DNA of 64,000 bases from Oscillospiraceae bacterium (GTDB taxonomy: Bacteria > Bacillota > Clostridia > Oscillospirales > Acutalibacteraceae), in NCBI GenBank assembly GCA_003514385.1, contig DOQR01000006.1:78179-142178 (forward strand), read 5' to 3'. A model generated the notes under the pieces. It saw only the letters and a program-made list of their open reading frames with translations. It ran no database searches and was not told the origin of the DNA. Of this stretch, positions 34,747 through 44,052 are shown piece by piece. Numbering within the stretch: the first letter of the stretch is position 1; each line of letters opens with the position of its first letter. The position numbers were made by a program, and so were the translations under genes.

Positions 34747-35754
34747 ATGAGCGACTTGAGATTCCGCTGTCTTGTTGACAACGATTTCTGCGATATTGCT
34801 CCTTTCGAGCCCTATATTGAAAAAGGCTCGTCGGATATGGGCTTGGTTCTAATAGCTTTCGACGAAAGCGAGCTTGATACAGTCAAAAGCCTTTTAAATG
34901 AAACTCAGCTCGAGGGCAGCGACGGATATTTATATACACTGTCGCAAGGCTCCGTCGAGAAAAAAGGCAAAATGCCTCATTCTGTTATGAAGGCATACAG
35001 ATACTATAAGCGCTATAAGAAAAAGCAAAACAGGGCAGCCACAAATATTGAGAAAAAACTCAGCCGCAGCGGCGACGGCATAAAGAAAGTATCTGGCGGA
35101 AGATTTTCGACCTATAAATACACCGACCGAGAGAATAAAATATGCTTTCCTTTCAGGCTTCGTGCAAGCAAAAATAAAAACGATCCGTTATTCGTTCTCT
35201 TACACGGCGCGGGCGCAATGGGCAGTGATAATTTTAAACAGCTGTTTGACAACATACCGTTGTACAAGCAATTATTAAAAACAGATTGCAATATTCTTTT
35301 GCCGCAGGCACCTTTCGGCTCAAACAGAGGCGAAGCGATGCAGAATTATATAAAATCGATAAAGAAGCTTACCGATGAGTTGCCTGCAGATTTCGACAGA
35401 AAGCGCATATATATCATCGGCACTTCCTTCGGCGGCTGCTGCGTCTGGCAGCTTGTCTATCTTTTTCCCGAATATTTTGCGGCGGCAGTGCCCGTGATGG
35501 GCGGCCTGTGCCCGGATCGCCGCTACGAAAAATATGACATTCAGCGATTAGTCAAAACGCCGATCTGGGCGGCGCATTCGTCGGACGACACAAATGTAAA
35601 AATAGACAGCGACGATTACTACGCCGCCGAACTCAAAAAACTCGGAGCAGACATAAAATACACCCGCTGGGACAAGTATGGGCATACAATGTCCGGCAAA
35701 TTCTACAGAACAGAAAAGTGGGCAGAATGGTGTCTGAGTAAGAAATTGAGATAG
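34747..35754 (+). CDS. alpha/beta hydrolase (esterase/dienelactone-hydrolase type)
   Basis: 335 residues. The first 130 form a variable charged region without recognised domain. The hydrolase fold follows with oxyanion strand VLLHGAGAMGSDN, nucleophile elbow GTSFGGCC, and late acidic and His positions (AAHSSDDTNV and YGHTM). It is likely an intracellular esterase or peptidase; substrate unknown. No strong ribosome site is seen except AACGGTG before the ATG. Probably co-transcribed with the DUF4434 gene. Confidence 0.75.
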   Translation: MSDLRFRCLVDNDFCDIAPFEPYIEKGSSDMGLVLIAFDESELDTVKSLLNETQLEGSDGYLYTLSQGSVEKKGKMPHSVMKAYRYYKRYKKKQNRAATNIEKKLSRSGDGIKKVSGGRFSTYKYTDRENKICFPFRLRASKNKNDPLFVLLHGAGAMGSDNFKQLFDNIPLYKQLLKTDCNILLPQAPFGSNRGEAMQNYIKSIKKLTDELPADFDRKRIYIIGTSFGGCCVWQLVYLFPEYFAAAVPVMGGLCPDRRYEKYDIQRLVKTPIWAAHSSDDTNVKIDSDDYYAAELKKLGADIKYTRWDKYGHTMSGKFYRTEKWAEWCLSKKLR

Positions 35755-35756
35755 TC

Positions 35757-35803
35757 GGATTGGGATTCTGCGACAAAATCCAATTTATATACCCACCCCA
35801 CAA
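35757..35803 (-). repeat. short form of the inverted-repeat element at 5868-6026
   Basis: Read on the minus strand it gives GGGGTGGGTATATAAATTGG and then an ATTTT...AATCCCAATCC arm, close to the left end and right end of the element at 5868-6026 with the middle missing. Confidence 0.4.
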
Positions 35804-35813
35804 ATAAATTATA

Positions 35814-35851
35814 AACCGAGCCGCAACAGATTGAACTGCTGCGGCTCGGTT
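35814..35851. terminator. bidirectional terminator between convergent genes
   Basis: AACCGAGCCGCA pairs perfectly with TGCGGCTCGGTT across a 14-base loop, with T-rich tails on both strands. Confidence 0.8.
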
Positions 35852-35879
35852 ATTTTATCCGTTCTTTTTCAAATAATTT

Positions 35880-38057
35880 TTACTGCGTTCTGAGTATCTC
35901 CTCGAGCTCGTCGGCGGTGATATCACCGCCCGCGCTCTCCTCTTTGAGCAGACCGTTGTAGCGGCCTATCCAATAGGGCATAATGAGATTGTATGAGCCG
36001 TTGACGCCGATGCTATTGTCCCATCTACCCTGGCGGGCATGGAAGAAATCAGTACCCGTGCCGCCGCGCTCATCCATTGCAACGGCATAGGGTATCGGCT
36101 TCTCGGTGTTTTTATACCAGAGCATGCCGTCCTCTTCGCGGGCATCGAGGCGTGTGGTGTTGTCGATAAATATCTCGCGGGAGCTGACGGGATAGCGCGA
36201 AGCCTGCCATGCAAGAACATCTTTGCAGGATCTGCCGAATGCGTCATATTTCTCCTCGTCGGGGTACATCAGCTGATAGACGAGCGACCATTCTATATCG
36301 CGCCCGTATTTTTCGAGCCTCCACCAGCAGTCCGCGCCGCGCCTGAACTTTTCGAGCAGTATCGGATCATCCTCGAGCTGCGACATGGTGTAATAGACTA
36401 TCGCCGCCATGCGCGTGTCGGAATAATTCATCGTCTTGACGACCATCGGGAACAGCGTCTCGGAGTCAAGCTCCTCGTTGTGCAGAAATTCTTTTATCTT
36501 GTTTTCATATCGCTCGTAGTGCTCGCAGGCGAGGTCGGCGTAACGATAGGGCTCTTCGAGCGCGAGCTTGCGGTATTCTTTATCCCAGCGCTCGTTGCCT
36601 GTGACATGATGCGCTACTTTAAACAGCTGGAGCAGGATCATCGTGCCGAGCGGTCCGTCCTCGTAGCCCTCGCAGTCGCGGTTGAGATAATATTCCCTCG
36701 TCATGCGCGCCCATGAGGTCGGCTGACCGCCTGCGTCCGTATGGGCATAGTCGTTGTCCGCGAAGTGGCGGGCGTGGCGCTCGGCTATCGTCGCGATTAT
36801 CTCGCGGAGCTCCGGGTCGTCCTCGCCGAGTATGTCATAGGCGAGCTGCCATATCGCATAGTGTCCGGTAAGCTCATCGTTCGAGGTGTCGCATTTATAG
36901 ACTATATCGTCGTCGCCCCAGTGCTTGCCGGTCGCGGGGTCAACCTCGTCCGCATAGAGGCGGCGCAGGCGCTCGGGTATTTCGAGCGAGCTGTCAACGG
37001 TAAGCAGTCCGGGCAGATCATCGCCCTTGTCGCTGCTCGTGGGCACGCGCACGCTGACAAGCTTTCCGTCGGGGTCATAGACTTTTTTGAAGAAAACGCC
37101 GTCATGGAACGGTATCGGGTCGTTGACGGGATCGGTGACATGATAAGAGCGCGCTATATAGCCCTCGACATTGCGGAAAACTATCTCCGGCACCGCGTCG
37201 CGCTCCGCCCAGTCGTCTTCATCGACGGGACCGAGCTCGGCATGGATAAAGCCTGCGGGTCCGACATCGGGAATGTTCAATTTTCCCTCTCTGCCGCGCT
37301 TGAGGTAACCCTTTGAGGCGCGGTTTGTGCCGGGCTCGTTGTAGCGGACGAACGCCGCGACCTTGCCCTTCCACGAGGGTATGTATTCGAGCAGGAGCAC
37401 AGCCTCCGTCCAGCGGGTCGCAACTTTGCGCGCGTGCTCGACCTGCTCGGGAGTATATTTCGGGTCATTCTTCATCACGCCGTAGCGGCAGATGTCGCCC
37501 ATCGCGACGAGGGCAGTCCAGAGTCCGTCGTTGTCGGACTCATGGGGCTCCCAGCGGTTTCTCTCGGCGCTCCAATCAGTGCCGCTGAGCATTCCGCGGC
37601 GCTGAACTATCCTCTCGTCCATGGCAGAATGAAGATTCGCCTTGTGCTCGACCGAAAGCATACGCATTTCAATATGCGAAACGCCGGTTTCGGTCAGCAC
37701 CCACACGCCGTCTTTGCCGTCAGGCTCAACAGCTTTGACTTTATTATCAAACATGCAGGCGTCGGCTCTGAAGCACTGCACGCGGTCGAGCTCATCCTTT
37801 TCGCTCTCGTCCACGCGCCAAAGTCCCTCATTCGTGCCTATCCAAAAAACATTCTTGCCGTCAACGCAAAAGCAAGTTACATCGCCGGAAGCTATAAACT
37901 CCGGCAGGCGTTTCTTTTCATTTTCGCCGAGTTCTTTTTTCGCCAGAGCCTCGAGTTCTGCCGCCTTTTCGGGTCTCTCTTCTTTTTTGTACCGCATCGC
38001 AACGCGCATCAGGCGCGCCGAAAGCGAAGCCGGTTTTCCGTGGTAATCGTGTTTCAT
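35880..38057 (-). CDS. large protein with propeller-like start and predicted alpha/alpha-toroid body
   Basis: 725 residues from an ATG with AGGAGGG eight bases before it; no signal peptide. I do not recognise the family with confidence. Residues about 60-145 hold two blade-like repeats (VFWIGTNEGLWRVDE and GVWVLTETGVSHIE) of the kind seen in two-component-regulator propellers, too few for a full propeller. The rest is helical and Trp/Tyr/His-rich (ESDNDGLWTALVAMGD, GHYAIWQLAYDILGED, ARHFADNDYAHTDAGG), like alpha/alpha-toroid glycosidases or lyases. A role in carbohydrate turnover is inferred from that look and from the nearby GH3, DUF4434 and esterase genes. Confidence 0.6.
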   Translation of the reverse strand: MKHDYHGKPASLSARLMRVAMRYKKEERPEKAAELEALAKKELGENEKKRLPEFIASGDVTCFCVDGKNVFWIGTNEGLWRVDESEKDELDRVQCFRADACMFDNKVKAVEPDGKDGVWVLTETGVSHIEMRMLSVEHKANLHSAMDERIVQRRGMLSGTDWSAERNRWEPHESDNDGLWTALVAMGDICRYGVMKNDPKYTPEQVEHARKVATRWTEAVLLLEYIPSWKGKVAAFVRYNEPGTNRASKGYLKRGREGKLNIPDVGPAGFIHAELGPVDEDDWAERDAVPEIVFRNVEGYIARSYHVTDPVNDPIPFHDGVFFKKVYDPDGKLVSVRVPTSSDKGDDLPGLLTVDSSLEIPERLRRLYADEVDPATGKHWGDDDIVYKCDTSNDELTGHYAIWQLAYDILGEDDPELREIIATIAERHARHFADNDYAHTDAGGQPTSWARMTREYYLNRDCEGYEDGPLGTMILLQLFKVAHHVTGNERWDKEYRKLALEEPYRYADLACEHYERYENKIKEFLHNEELDSETLFPMVVKTMNYSDTRMAAIVYYTMSQLEDDPILLEKFRRGADCWWRLEKYGRDIEWSLVYQLMYPDEEKYDAFGRSCKDVLAWQASRYPVSSREIFIDNTTRLDAREEDGMLWYKNTEKPIPYAVAMDERGGTGTDFFHARQGRWDNSIGVNGSYNLIMPYWIGRYNGLLKEESAGGDITADELEEILRTQ

Positions 38058-38149
38058 CGGCGTCCCTCCTGAGATAAATTTACACATTATATATTATATC
38101 AGAGGTCAGCCCTCGGAGTAAAGCTTTTTTCCGATTCTCCGCAAAAGTA

Positions 38150-38719
38150 TCAATCCCAGAGCCATTTGGAAAAATACGTGTTTTGATAATAAATGACTCT
38201 CTCTGTCCTCTCCCCGTCAGAAAAAATATGCTGCGAGCCGAACTGCTCGACTTCGCTGAAGCCGCGATTTTTCATATATTCCGTGAACAGCTCGTAGTCC
38301 GGTCGGGCGACAACTACTCTCGGCGTGCGTTGTATCTCAACATATTCCCTGTCGGCAGCCGTCACCTGCACAAATCCGTTGGCGGCAGCAAAAAAATTCG
38401 CCGTGCCGAATTTTGCGAACGATATCAGACTGCCGCCGAGCAAAAAGGTGAGCAACAGAACCACCGCAAATGCGGATATCACAATATGTCTTTTCCTGTT
38501 AATCTTCCCTGCAAAAGCTTTGAGCCGCTTTTCGTCATCATTTTCCGTATCCGAAACGGCAGACTCAATAACATCGGTGACTTTCTGCTTTTCGAGCTCC
38601 GCGCGGCACTCAGCGCACCCGATAAGATGCTCTTCAACGAAAGATTCCGTGTCCGCGCTCACCATTTTATCAGCATACAGCGGCAGAATATCGCGAATGA
38701 TATTGCACTCATTTCTCAT
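38150..38719 (-). CDS. zf-HC2 anti-sigma factor
   Basis: 189 residues. An N-terminal anti-sigma zinc finger (H31, C35, C38 in HLIGCAEC) should bind the ECF sigma factor encoded just before it. A membrane segment lies at about 79-97, followed by a roughly 90-residue outer domain of unknown fold that may sense a signal. Its start overlaps the sigma gene by 11 bases, so the two are coupled. Confidence 0.85.
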   Translation of the reverse strand: MRNECNIIRDILPLYADKMVSADTESFVEEHLIGCAECRAELEKQKVTDVIESAVSDTENDDEKRLKAFAGKINRKRHIVISAFAVVLLLTFLLGGSLISFAKFGTANFFAAANGFVQVTAADREYVEIQRTPRVVVARPDYELFTEYMKNRGFSEVEQFGSQHIFSDGERTERVIYYQNTYFSKWLWD

Positions 38720-39230
38720 TTTCGTTCTCCTCCAATCCTGTTCTTATCATGCTACGCGCCCGATGATAAGTGACACACGCCCAGTTTTCGGTTTTGCCGA
38801 ACAGCTCGCCTATCTGCTTATAGCTGAGCTGCGCAAATACGCGCCACATAAACACCTCTCTGTACGGGTCGGGAATAGAGCGCAGGATTTTCCGCGCCCT
38901 CATTGCCTCATCGCGCTTCAATATCTGCTCTTCGGCGTTTCCTTCAAAGGCAGGCAGATTGAAGAGAACGGAATCATCGACGCTATCCGTCCGAGCGGAT
39001 TTTTTGAGATAAGTATAATAGCAGTTTTTTGCTATCTGACACAGCCAAACGCGGATGTCGCACTCGTCGCGAAAGCCTTTTATCGAACGCATGGCCTTAT
39101 AGAAAGCTTCGCTCGTGATATCTTCGGCTATATCCTCGCTGCCCGAGAGTCGTTTGATATAAAGAAACACATCGTCGAAATAATCGCGGTATATTTTTTC
39201 AAACTCCGTCACTCTGCCGCCTCCTTTCAT
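38709..39230 (-). CDS. ECF-type sigma-70 family RNA polymerase sigma factor
   Basis: 173 residues with sigma region 2 (FEKIYRDYFDDVFLYIKR, then EDIAEDITSEAFYKAM) and region 4 (IPDPYREVFMWRVFAQLSYKQIGELFGKTENWACVTYHRAR). Regions 1 and 3 are missing, as in ECF factors. Its anti-sigma partner overlaps downstream. Target promoters are not known; none with an obvious shared motif was found here. Confidence 0.9.
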   Translation of the reverse strand: MKGGGRVTEFEKIYRDYFDDVFLYIKRLSGSEDIAEDITSEAFYKAMRSIKGFRDECDIRVWLCQIAKNCYYTYLKKSARTDSVDDSVLFNLPAFEGNAEEQILKRDEAMRARKILRSIPDPYREVFMWRVFAQLSYKQIGELFGKTENWACVTYHRARSMIRTGLEENENEK

Positions 39231-39270
39231 ATATAAGACTGCGCTAAACTCAAAATCTTACAAAATTTTT

Positions 39271-39302
39271 AAAGCGGCAATTAAATTTTTAACCGCCGCT
39301 TT
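39271..39302 (-). terminator. terminator of the HlyIII gene
   Basis: AAAGCGGC pairs with GCCGCTTT and runs into TTAAAAATTTT on the minus strand. Confidence 0.6.
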
Positions 39303-39326
39303 TGCTTTTATTTGAAATTTAAATAA

Positions 39327-40001
39327 TCACGCGGCCGCGAATATATATTCGTATATCACATACGCGTGTATCATGCTGCCCGCAATCATGAACATATGAA
39401 ACGGCACATGGAACCACGGGTGTTTTCTGCCTACGGCGCAGAATATCGAGCCGAAGAGATAAACCACGCACCCAAGCACGAGAAGCAACAGCGCATGGAC
39501 ATTTATCTCATCGATAACCGCAAGCGAACATGAGAGCATCACCGCGCCGGCGATTATATACACCGCGACGCACGCGGCTTTCGTCTTCTGGAAAAAGAAA
39601 AGCTTCGCGACGAGCCCGAATATCACGCTCCCCCAGCCGAGCAGGAGCACGGCGGCGCAGCAGAATTTGTTGTGATTATAGAGCGTAATGAGCGCGCACG
39701 GGGTCGCAGTGCCGGCGAGCAAAATCGGTATAACGGAGTGATCGACAAGACGGGCTGTCCGCTTCGCTTCGCCCTGCGGCAAGCCGTGATAGACTGCCGA
39801 CGAGCCGTAGAGCAAAATAATCGAAAGTCCGTAGACTACGGCCGCTGCCATATATCTCGCGCTGCTAAAAGGCGCTGCCTTTTTGATCAGCAGAATGAGC
39901 ACCGCCGCGCCGAGCACTGCGCCGAGCGCGTGAGTGACGCAGTTGAGCGCATCCTGCGCCTTTGTGTATTCTATAAGCTCCACGCTGTCTTTGTTTTTCA
40001 T
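39327..40001 (-). CDS. hemolysin III (PAQR) family membrane protein
   Basis: 224 residues with seven membrane segments. The early DALNCVTHALGAVLG helix with its His, the SAVYHGL motif, and the closing FHMFMIAGSMIHAY with two His are the metal-site signatures of HlyIII/PAQR proteins. Function in bacteria is unclear; the haemolysin name comes from Bacillus cereus. The ATG is preceded by a weak GGAGGT site. Confidence 0.9.
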   Translation of the reverse strand: MKNKDSVELIEYTKAQDALNCVTHALGAVLGAAVLILLIKKAAPFSSARYMAAAVVYGLSIILLYGSSAVYHGLPQGEAKRTARLVDHSVIPILLAGTATPCALITLYNHNKFCCAAVLLLGWGSVIFGLVAKLFFFQKTKAACVAVYIIAGAVMLSCSLAVIDEINVHALLLLVLGCVVYLFGSIFCAVGRKHPWFHVPFHMFMIAGSMIHAYVIYEYIFAAA

Positions 40002-40079
40002 GTTCAGACCTCCGAAGCACTGATAGATAAAGTTTACTCTCTATAGCATGATAAAGTCAACAGGGTTTTTAGCGCAAAA

Positions 40080-40112
40080 AATTATCCGCCGCACAAATTG
40101 CAGCGGATAATT
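40080..40112 (-). terminator. terminator of the GH3 gene
   Basis: AATTATCCGC pairs with GCGGATAATT, followed on the minus strand by TTTTTGCGC. Confidence 0.8.
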
Positions 40113-40125
40113 GAATTTTAGTCTA

Positions 40126-42603
40126 TCAGATGTTCTTAAGCAGGTTCGGGAGTCCCTTGACAACGGCGGGGATCGCCTTGCCTATAAGGACGAGTATGCC
40201 GCGTCCCATAGGCTTCTTGTCGTTGAGAATATCCAGAAGCTGATGTCCGAGTTCCTCGCTGAACACACCCATGCTCATGGAGACGAAGTTCTTGACGGGA
40301 GTCTGGAGCGCGATGGAGCACGCCATGCCCTCGCTACCGACGAACTTGCGCAGCATCTTGCAGAGTTTCGCGCCGTTCTTTCCGCAGGCGGAGTCCTCAA
40401 GAGTGTTGGCGAATGTCAGATTCGGATAGTCGTGAATCTCACTTTCGGGAATCTCATGGCCGAGAAGAGCTTTGAACTGATCGTCCGGGACATTCATAAC
40501 ATCCGCTGAATAATAGGCGGGCATGGTCTCTCTGAGATCCTTGACGGGGGCGTCAACGGTGCTCTCGACCTTTACACTGCCCTCGAGGCGGATATCGCGG
40601 CTCGATGCGCCGACGAGAATCTTATAATTATCCGTCTCAACATGCCAGTCGCCGAGATCGATATCGTAGAACGCGAACGCGCGCTTGCTGAGCTCGATTT
40701 CGACTTCTTTCTCTTCTCCGGCCTTGAGGAAGACTTTCTTGAAGCCCTTGAGTTCCTTCTCGGGACGGAAGATGGTGCTGTTTTCCTGGGCAACATAGAG
40801 CTCGGCAACCTCTGCGCCGTCTCTGTCGCCGGTGTTCTTTATCTTGAAGGAGACCTTGAGAGTATCGGTATCCTTGATGCTGTCCGCAGAGACCTTGAGG
40901 TCGCTGTACTCGAAAGTGGTGTAGGACAGACCGAAGCCGAACGGGAACAGGACGTTCTTCTTCGCGGTGTCATAGTAGCGGTAGCCGATATACAGACCCT
41001 CGCGATACTCGACAGTAGCGGTATGTCCGGGGAAGTTGTTGTAGCAGGGAGTGTCCTCGAGCGAGAACGGATAGGTCTCGGCAAGCTTGCCGGAGGGGTT
41101 GACATCGCCGAAAAGGATATCGGTGACTGCGCTGCCGCTCGCCTCGCCGCCGAGGTAGCTGTTGAGCAGAGCCTTTGTCTCGCCTATCCACGGCATCTCG
41201 ACAACCGCGCCGCCCGCAAGGACAACAACGATGTTCTCGGTGACTCCGCGTATAGCGCTGAGCAGGGCGACATGCTCGGGCGGGATGCGAAGATGGGTTC
41301 TGTCGAAGCCCTCAGACTCGAACTCGTCGGTAAGACCGATGAACAGAACTGCGACATCCGCTTTCTTTGCAGCTTCGACTGCATCGGCTATGTAAGTCTC
41401 GGGAGAATTTTTCTTCTCCTTCTTAGTCATCGCGTAGCCATCGGCATAGATAACATCGATGCCCTCTTCGAACATGGTGTTATATGCGCTGTCGATTTTT
41501 ATAGAGTTGACAAGAGAGCTGCCGGCGCCCTGATGACGCGGCTTCTTTGCCATCTGACCGATAACTGCGACCTTTGCCTTCTTGCTCAGGGGCAGGATAT
41601 TGTCGTCGTTCTTGAGAAGCACCATGCTCTCGCGCGCAATCTTGCGTGCCGCCGCGTGATGCTCACCCGCATTGTAGCCCTTGCCGTCTGCAAGAACTTC
41701 CTTTGCGCGCATGATAACATCAACAACGCCGTCGACCATCTCATCGAGGAAGTCCTCGCTGATCTCGCCGCGCTTGACTGCGTCATATATCTTTCTGTTG
41801 CCGTCGCCGTTCGAGGTGGGCATCTCGAGGTTCTGACCTGCGAGCAGACCGAGAACGCGGTCGTTCTCTGCGCCCCAGTCAGTGACTATCATGCCCTCAA
41901 AGCCGAAATCATGGCGGAGGACATCGGTAAGGAGCCACTTGTTTTCCGCGCCGTAGACGCCGTTGAGGCGGTTATACATGCACATGATGGTCCAGGGCTG
42001 AGACTCCTTGACGGCTATCTCATAAGCGGTGAGATATATCTCGCGCAGAGTTCTCTCGTCAACAACTGCGCTGACGGTCATTCTGCGGGTCTCCTGGCTG
42101 TTGACCGCGTAATGCTTGAGCGAAGTGCCGATACCCTTGGACTGAACGCCGTTTATGAAAGCGGCAGACATCTTGCCGGCAAGATACGGATCTTCAGAAA
42201 AATACTCAAAGTTTCTGCCGCAGAGGGGCGAACGCTTCATGTTGGTTCCGGGTCCGAGCAGGACGGACACCTTCTCGGCTATGCACTCTTCGCCGAGGAG
42301 CTCGCCCATGCCGTAGATAAGCTCGGGATCCCATGAGCAGGCGGTCGTGGCAGCGGTGGGATAGCAGACAGCAGGAATGCCGCCGAGCAGCGCATCCATG
42401 CCTTCGCCCTTCTTATCCTTCTTCTTGGGCTCGTCCTTATCATGGGTGCCTACGCTGTTGCGTATACCGTGAGGGCCGTCGCTCCAGAGTATGGACGGTA
42501 TGCCCAGACGCTCGATGGATGCGGTGTGCCAATAGTCGCTGCCGGAGCAGAACGCGACTTTTTCTTCCAGCGTCATCTGCGAGATGAGATCTGCGTGTTT
42601 CAT
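40126..42603 (-). CDS. glycoside hydrolase family 3 beta-glucosidase-like enzyme
   Basis: 825 residues without signal peptide, so intracellular. The (beta/alpha)8 domain has SDGPHGIRN and the nucleophile Asp242 in MIVTDWGAEND. The alpha/beta sandwich follows (about 330-540, LPLSKKAKVAVIG, GAGSSLV), then a fibronectin-III-like domain (FPFGFGLSYTTFEYSDL). About 130 residues follow the FnIII domain, an extension of unknown role. It should cleave terminal beta-linked glucose or xylose from imported oligosaccharides. GGAGG lies eight bases before the ATG at 42603. Confidence 0.92.
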   Translation of the reverse strand: MKHADLISQMTLEEKVAFCSGSDYWHTASIERLGIPSILWSDGPHGIRNSVGTHDKDEPKKKDKKGEGMDALLGGIPAVCYPTAATTACSWDPELIYGMGELLGEECIAEKVSVLLGPGTNMKRSPLCGRNFEYFSEDPYLAGKMSAAFINGVQSKGIGTSLKHYAVNSQETRRMTVSAVVDERTLREIYLTAYEIAVKESQPWTIMCMYNRLNGVYGAENKWLLTDVLRHDFGFEGMIVTDWGAENDRVLGLLAGQNLEMPTSNGDGNRKIYDAVKRGEISEDFLDEMVDGVVDVIMRAKEVLADGKGYNAGEHHAAARKIARESMVLLKNDDNILPLSKKAKVAVIGQMAKKPRHQGAGSSLVNSIKIDSAYNTMFEEGIDVIYADGYAMTKKEKKNSPETYIADAVEAAKKADVAVLFIGLTDEFESEGFDRTHLRIPPEHVALLSAIRGVTENIVVVLAGGAVVEMPWIGETKALLNSYLGGEASGSAVTDILFGDVNPSGKLAETYPFSLEDTPCYNNFPGHTATVEYREGLYIGYRYYDTAKKNVLFPFGFGLSYTTFEYSDLKVSADSIKDTDTLKVSFKIKNTGDRDGAEVAELYVAQENSTIFRPEKELKGFKKVFLKAGEEKEVEIELSKRAFAFYDIDLGDWHVETDNYKILVGASSRDIRLEGSVKVESTVDAPVKDLRETMPAYYSADVMNVPDDQFKALLGHEIPESEIHDYPNLTFANTLEDSACGKNGAKLCKMLRKFVGSEGMACSIALQTPVKNFVSMSMGVFSEELGHQLLDILNDKKPMGRGILVLIGKAIPAVVKGLPNLLKNI

Positions 42604-42777
42604 TAAAAAGCCTCCAATTTTCACTTGATATTTATAAAAATGAGTTAGTTTCAAATGAGTCAACGCGTGTCGAACGCACGCCATATAAAGTGATTATATC
42701 ATACATCCGAATAAAAAGTAAATATAAAACGGCAAAGAACTGCGCTCATTTAATACAAATTATCCGAAAAATAAAAC

Positions 42778-42814
42778 TGCGGGCAACACTTTTCGGCAAA
42801 GTGTCCCGCAGTCC
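42778..42814 (-). terminator. second terminator behind rplL
   Basis: CTGCGGG.ACACTTT pairs with AAAGTGT.CCCGCAG across TCGGC, and a TTTTATTTTT tail follows on the minus strand. Confidence 0.75.
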
Positions 42815-42828
42815 GATTAAAATGAAAA

Positions 42829-42855
42829 AACTGCCATGGAAGAACCACAGCAGTT
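42829..42855 (-). terminator. first terminator behind rplL
   Basis: AACTGC...GCAGTT hairpin 20 bases past the rplL stop with TTTTCATTTT on the minus strand. Confidence 0.75.
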
Positions 42856-42874
42856 TTTGTTATTCAAAGTTAAA

Positions 42875-43252
42875 TTACTTAACCTCGACAGTTGCGCCTG
42901 CCTCTTCGAGCTTAGCCTTAGCAGCCTCAGCGTCGTCAGCAGAAACCTTCTCCTTAACAGCCTTGGGAGCGCCGTCAACGAGCTCCTTAGCTTCCTTCAG
43001 GCCAAGGCCGGTGATCTCACGGACAGCCTTGATGACGTTGATCTTAGCAGCGCCGGCAGAAGTAAGGATAACATCGAACTCGGTCTGCTCCTCAGCAGCA
43101 GCAGCGCCGCCCTCAGCGGGAGCAGCAACAGCAACAGCAGCAGCAGCGGAAACACCGTATCTCTCCTCAACAGCGGAGACGAGCTCGGAAAGCTCGATAA
43201 CGGTAAGGGTGTCAAGAGTCTCTAAAATGCTTGTAATTTTCTCGTTTGCCAT
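42875..43252 (-). CDS. rplL: 50S ribosomal protein L7/L12
   Basis: 125 residues: an N-terminal dimerisation helix pair, an Ala/Val/Pro-rich hinge (about 35-52), and the C-terminal factor-binding domain with [28 protein letters not shown]7/L12 recruits translation GTPases to the stalk. GGAGG precedes the ATG. Last gene of the cluster, 36 bases behind rplJ. Confidence 0.97.
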   Translation of the reverse strand: MANEKITSILETLDTLTVIELSELVSAVEERYGVSAAAAVAVAAPAEGGAAAAEEQTEFDVILTSAGAAKINVIKAVREITGLGLKEAKELVDGAPKAVKEKVSADDAEAAKAKLEEAGATVEVK

Positions 43253-43288
43253 TTTGAATTACCTCCAATTAGTAAGTTAGCTTTTTCT

Positions 43289-43822
43289 TTAAGCTTCGGC
43301 TGCCGCCTCTTCAGCGGGAACCGGGGTTGCGCCGCCCTTTTCAACAAGAGCCTGCATAGCTCTGGCGAAAGCGGCGATGGGTGCGTTGAACGCGTTGCAG
43401 ACGGTAGCAAGAAGCACGTCCTTTGAAGGCAGCTTTGCAAGGCTCTCGACAGTGTCGACGCCTATGACCTTACCGTCCAGGAAGCCCTTCTTAACAGTGA
43501 AGGTCTTGCTGGTGCTTGCAAATTTGCAAAGGATGCGGGCAGCGGCGGTGTAGTCCTCCGCGCTGGTTGCGATAGCGGTTGTGCCCTCAAGAACATCATC
43601 GATATCGGAAAGCTCGGCCTTCTCGGCTGCAAGCTTGAGGATAGTGTTCTTGACGACTGCGTACTTGACGCCCGCCTCACGAAGATCCTTACGCAGCTTT
43701 GTGTCGTCCTCAACAGTGATACCCTTGTAGTCAACGATAACACCTGCGACGGAAGAGCTGAGTGTGTCTGCAAGATCGCTCACGATCTGCTTCTTCTGTT
43801 CAAGAATTTTTTCGCTTGGCAT
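43289..43822 (-). CDS. rplJ: 50S ribosomal protein L10
   Basis: 177 residues. The N-terminal rRNA-binding domain (YKGITVEDDTKLRKDLREAG, VVKNTILKLAAEKA) and the C-terminal helix that holds L7/L12 dimers are recognisable. Start at the ATG behind GGAGGTG (43822); the frame is open further up only because it crosses the leader. Expression should be controlled by the L10 leader upstream. Confidence 0.96.
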   Translation of the reverse strand: MPSEKILEQKKQIVSDLADTLSSSVAGVIVDYKGITVEDDTKLRKDLREAGVKYAVVKNTILKLAAEKAELSDIDDVLEGTTAIATSAEDYTAAARILCKFASTSKTFTVKKGFLDGKVIGVDTVESLAKLPSKDVLLATVCNAFNAPIAAFARAMQALVEKGGATPVPAEEAAAEA

Positions 43823-43849
43823 AGTTTCACCTCCGGAAATGGTGGTTGC

Positions 43850-43992
43850 AAAGGCAAAAGGAAAAACCCTCTTCCGCAAGCTGGGAAAAGGGTTGAATAT
43901 CTGCATAATACGCAGCTGTACTGCGCGCAGCTTCCTTTCCTCGGCAGGCGGTTTTCACCTTATGCCGGGCCTAAAGCCCGTTGCACCTGCTG
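43850..43992 (-). ncRNA. ribosomal protein L10 leader
   Basis: The minus strand upstream of rplJ carries the L10-leader core GGGCTTTAGGCCCGGC, TAAGGTGAAAACCGCCTGCC and GAGGAAAGGAAGC. An AACCCT...AGGGTTTTTCC hairpin follows that can act as an attenuator. L10 with L7/L12 binds this leader to repress rplJL. Confidence 0.85.
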
Positions 43993-44052
43993 TCTTTGGT
44001 TAGAACAGCTTTATTATATTAACACACGAACTGGCGCGTGTCAATAACTTTT

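Larger units (their letters stand above)
42604..42874. other. region between the GH3 gene and the rplL operon end
   Basis: Holds a GH3 promoter on the minus strand (TTTACT 42717-42722, 18-base spacer, TATAAT 42693-42698) and two terminator hairpins for the ribosomal operon. No gene is visible. Confidence 0.6.

Noticed and set aside
40642..42336. Plus-strand open frame of 564 codons under the GH3 gene
   Set aside because: Antisense to a complete glycosidase, with no domain or start signal.
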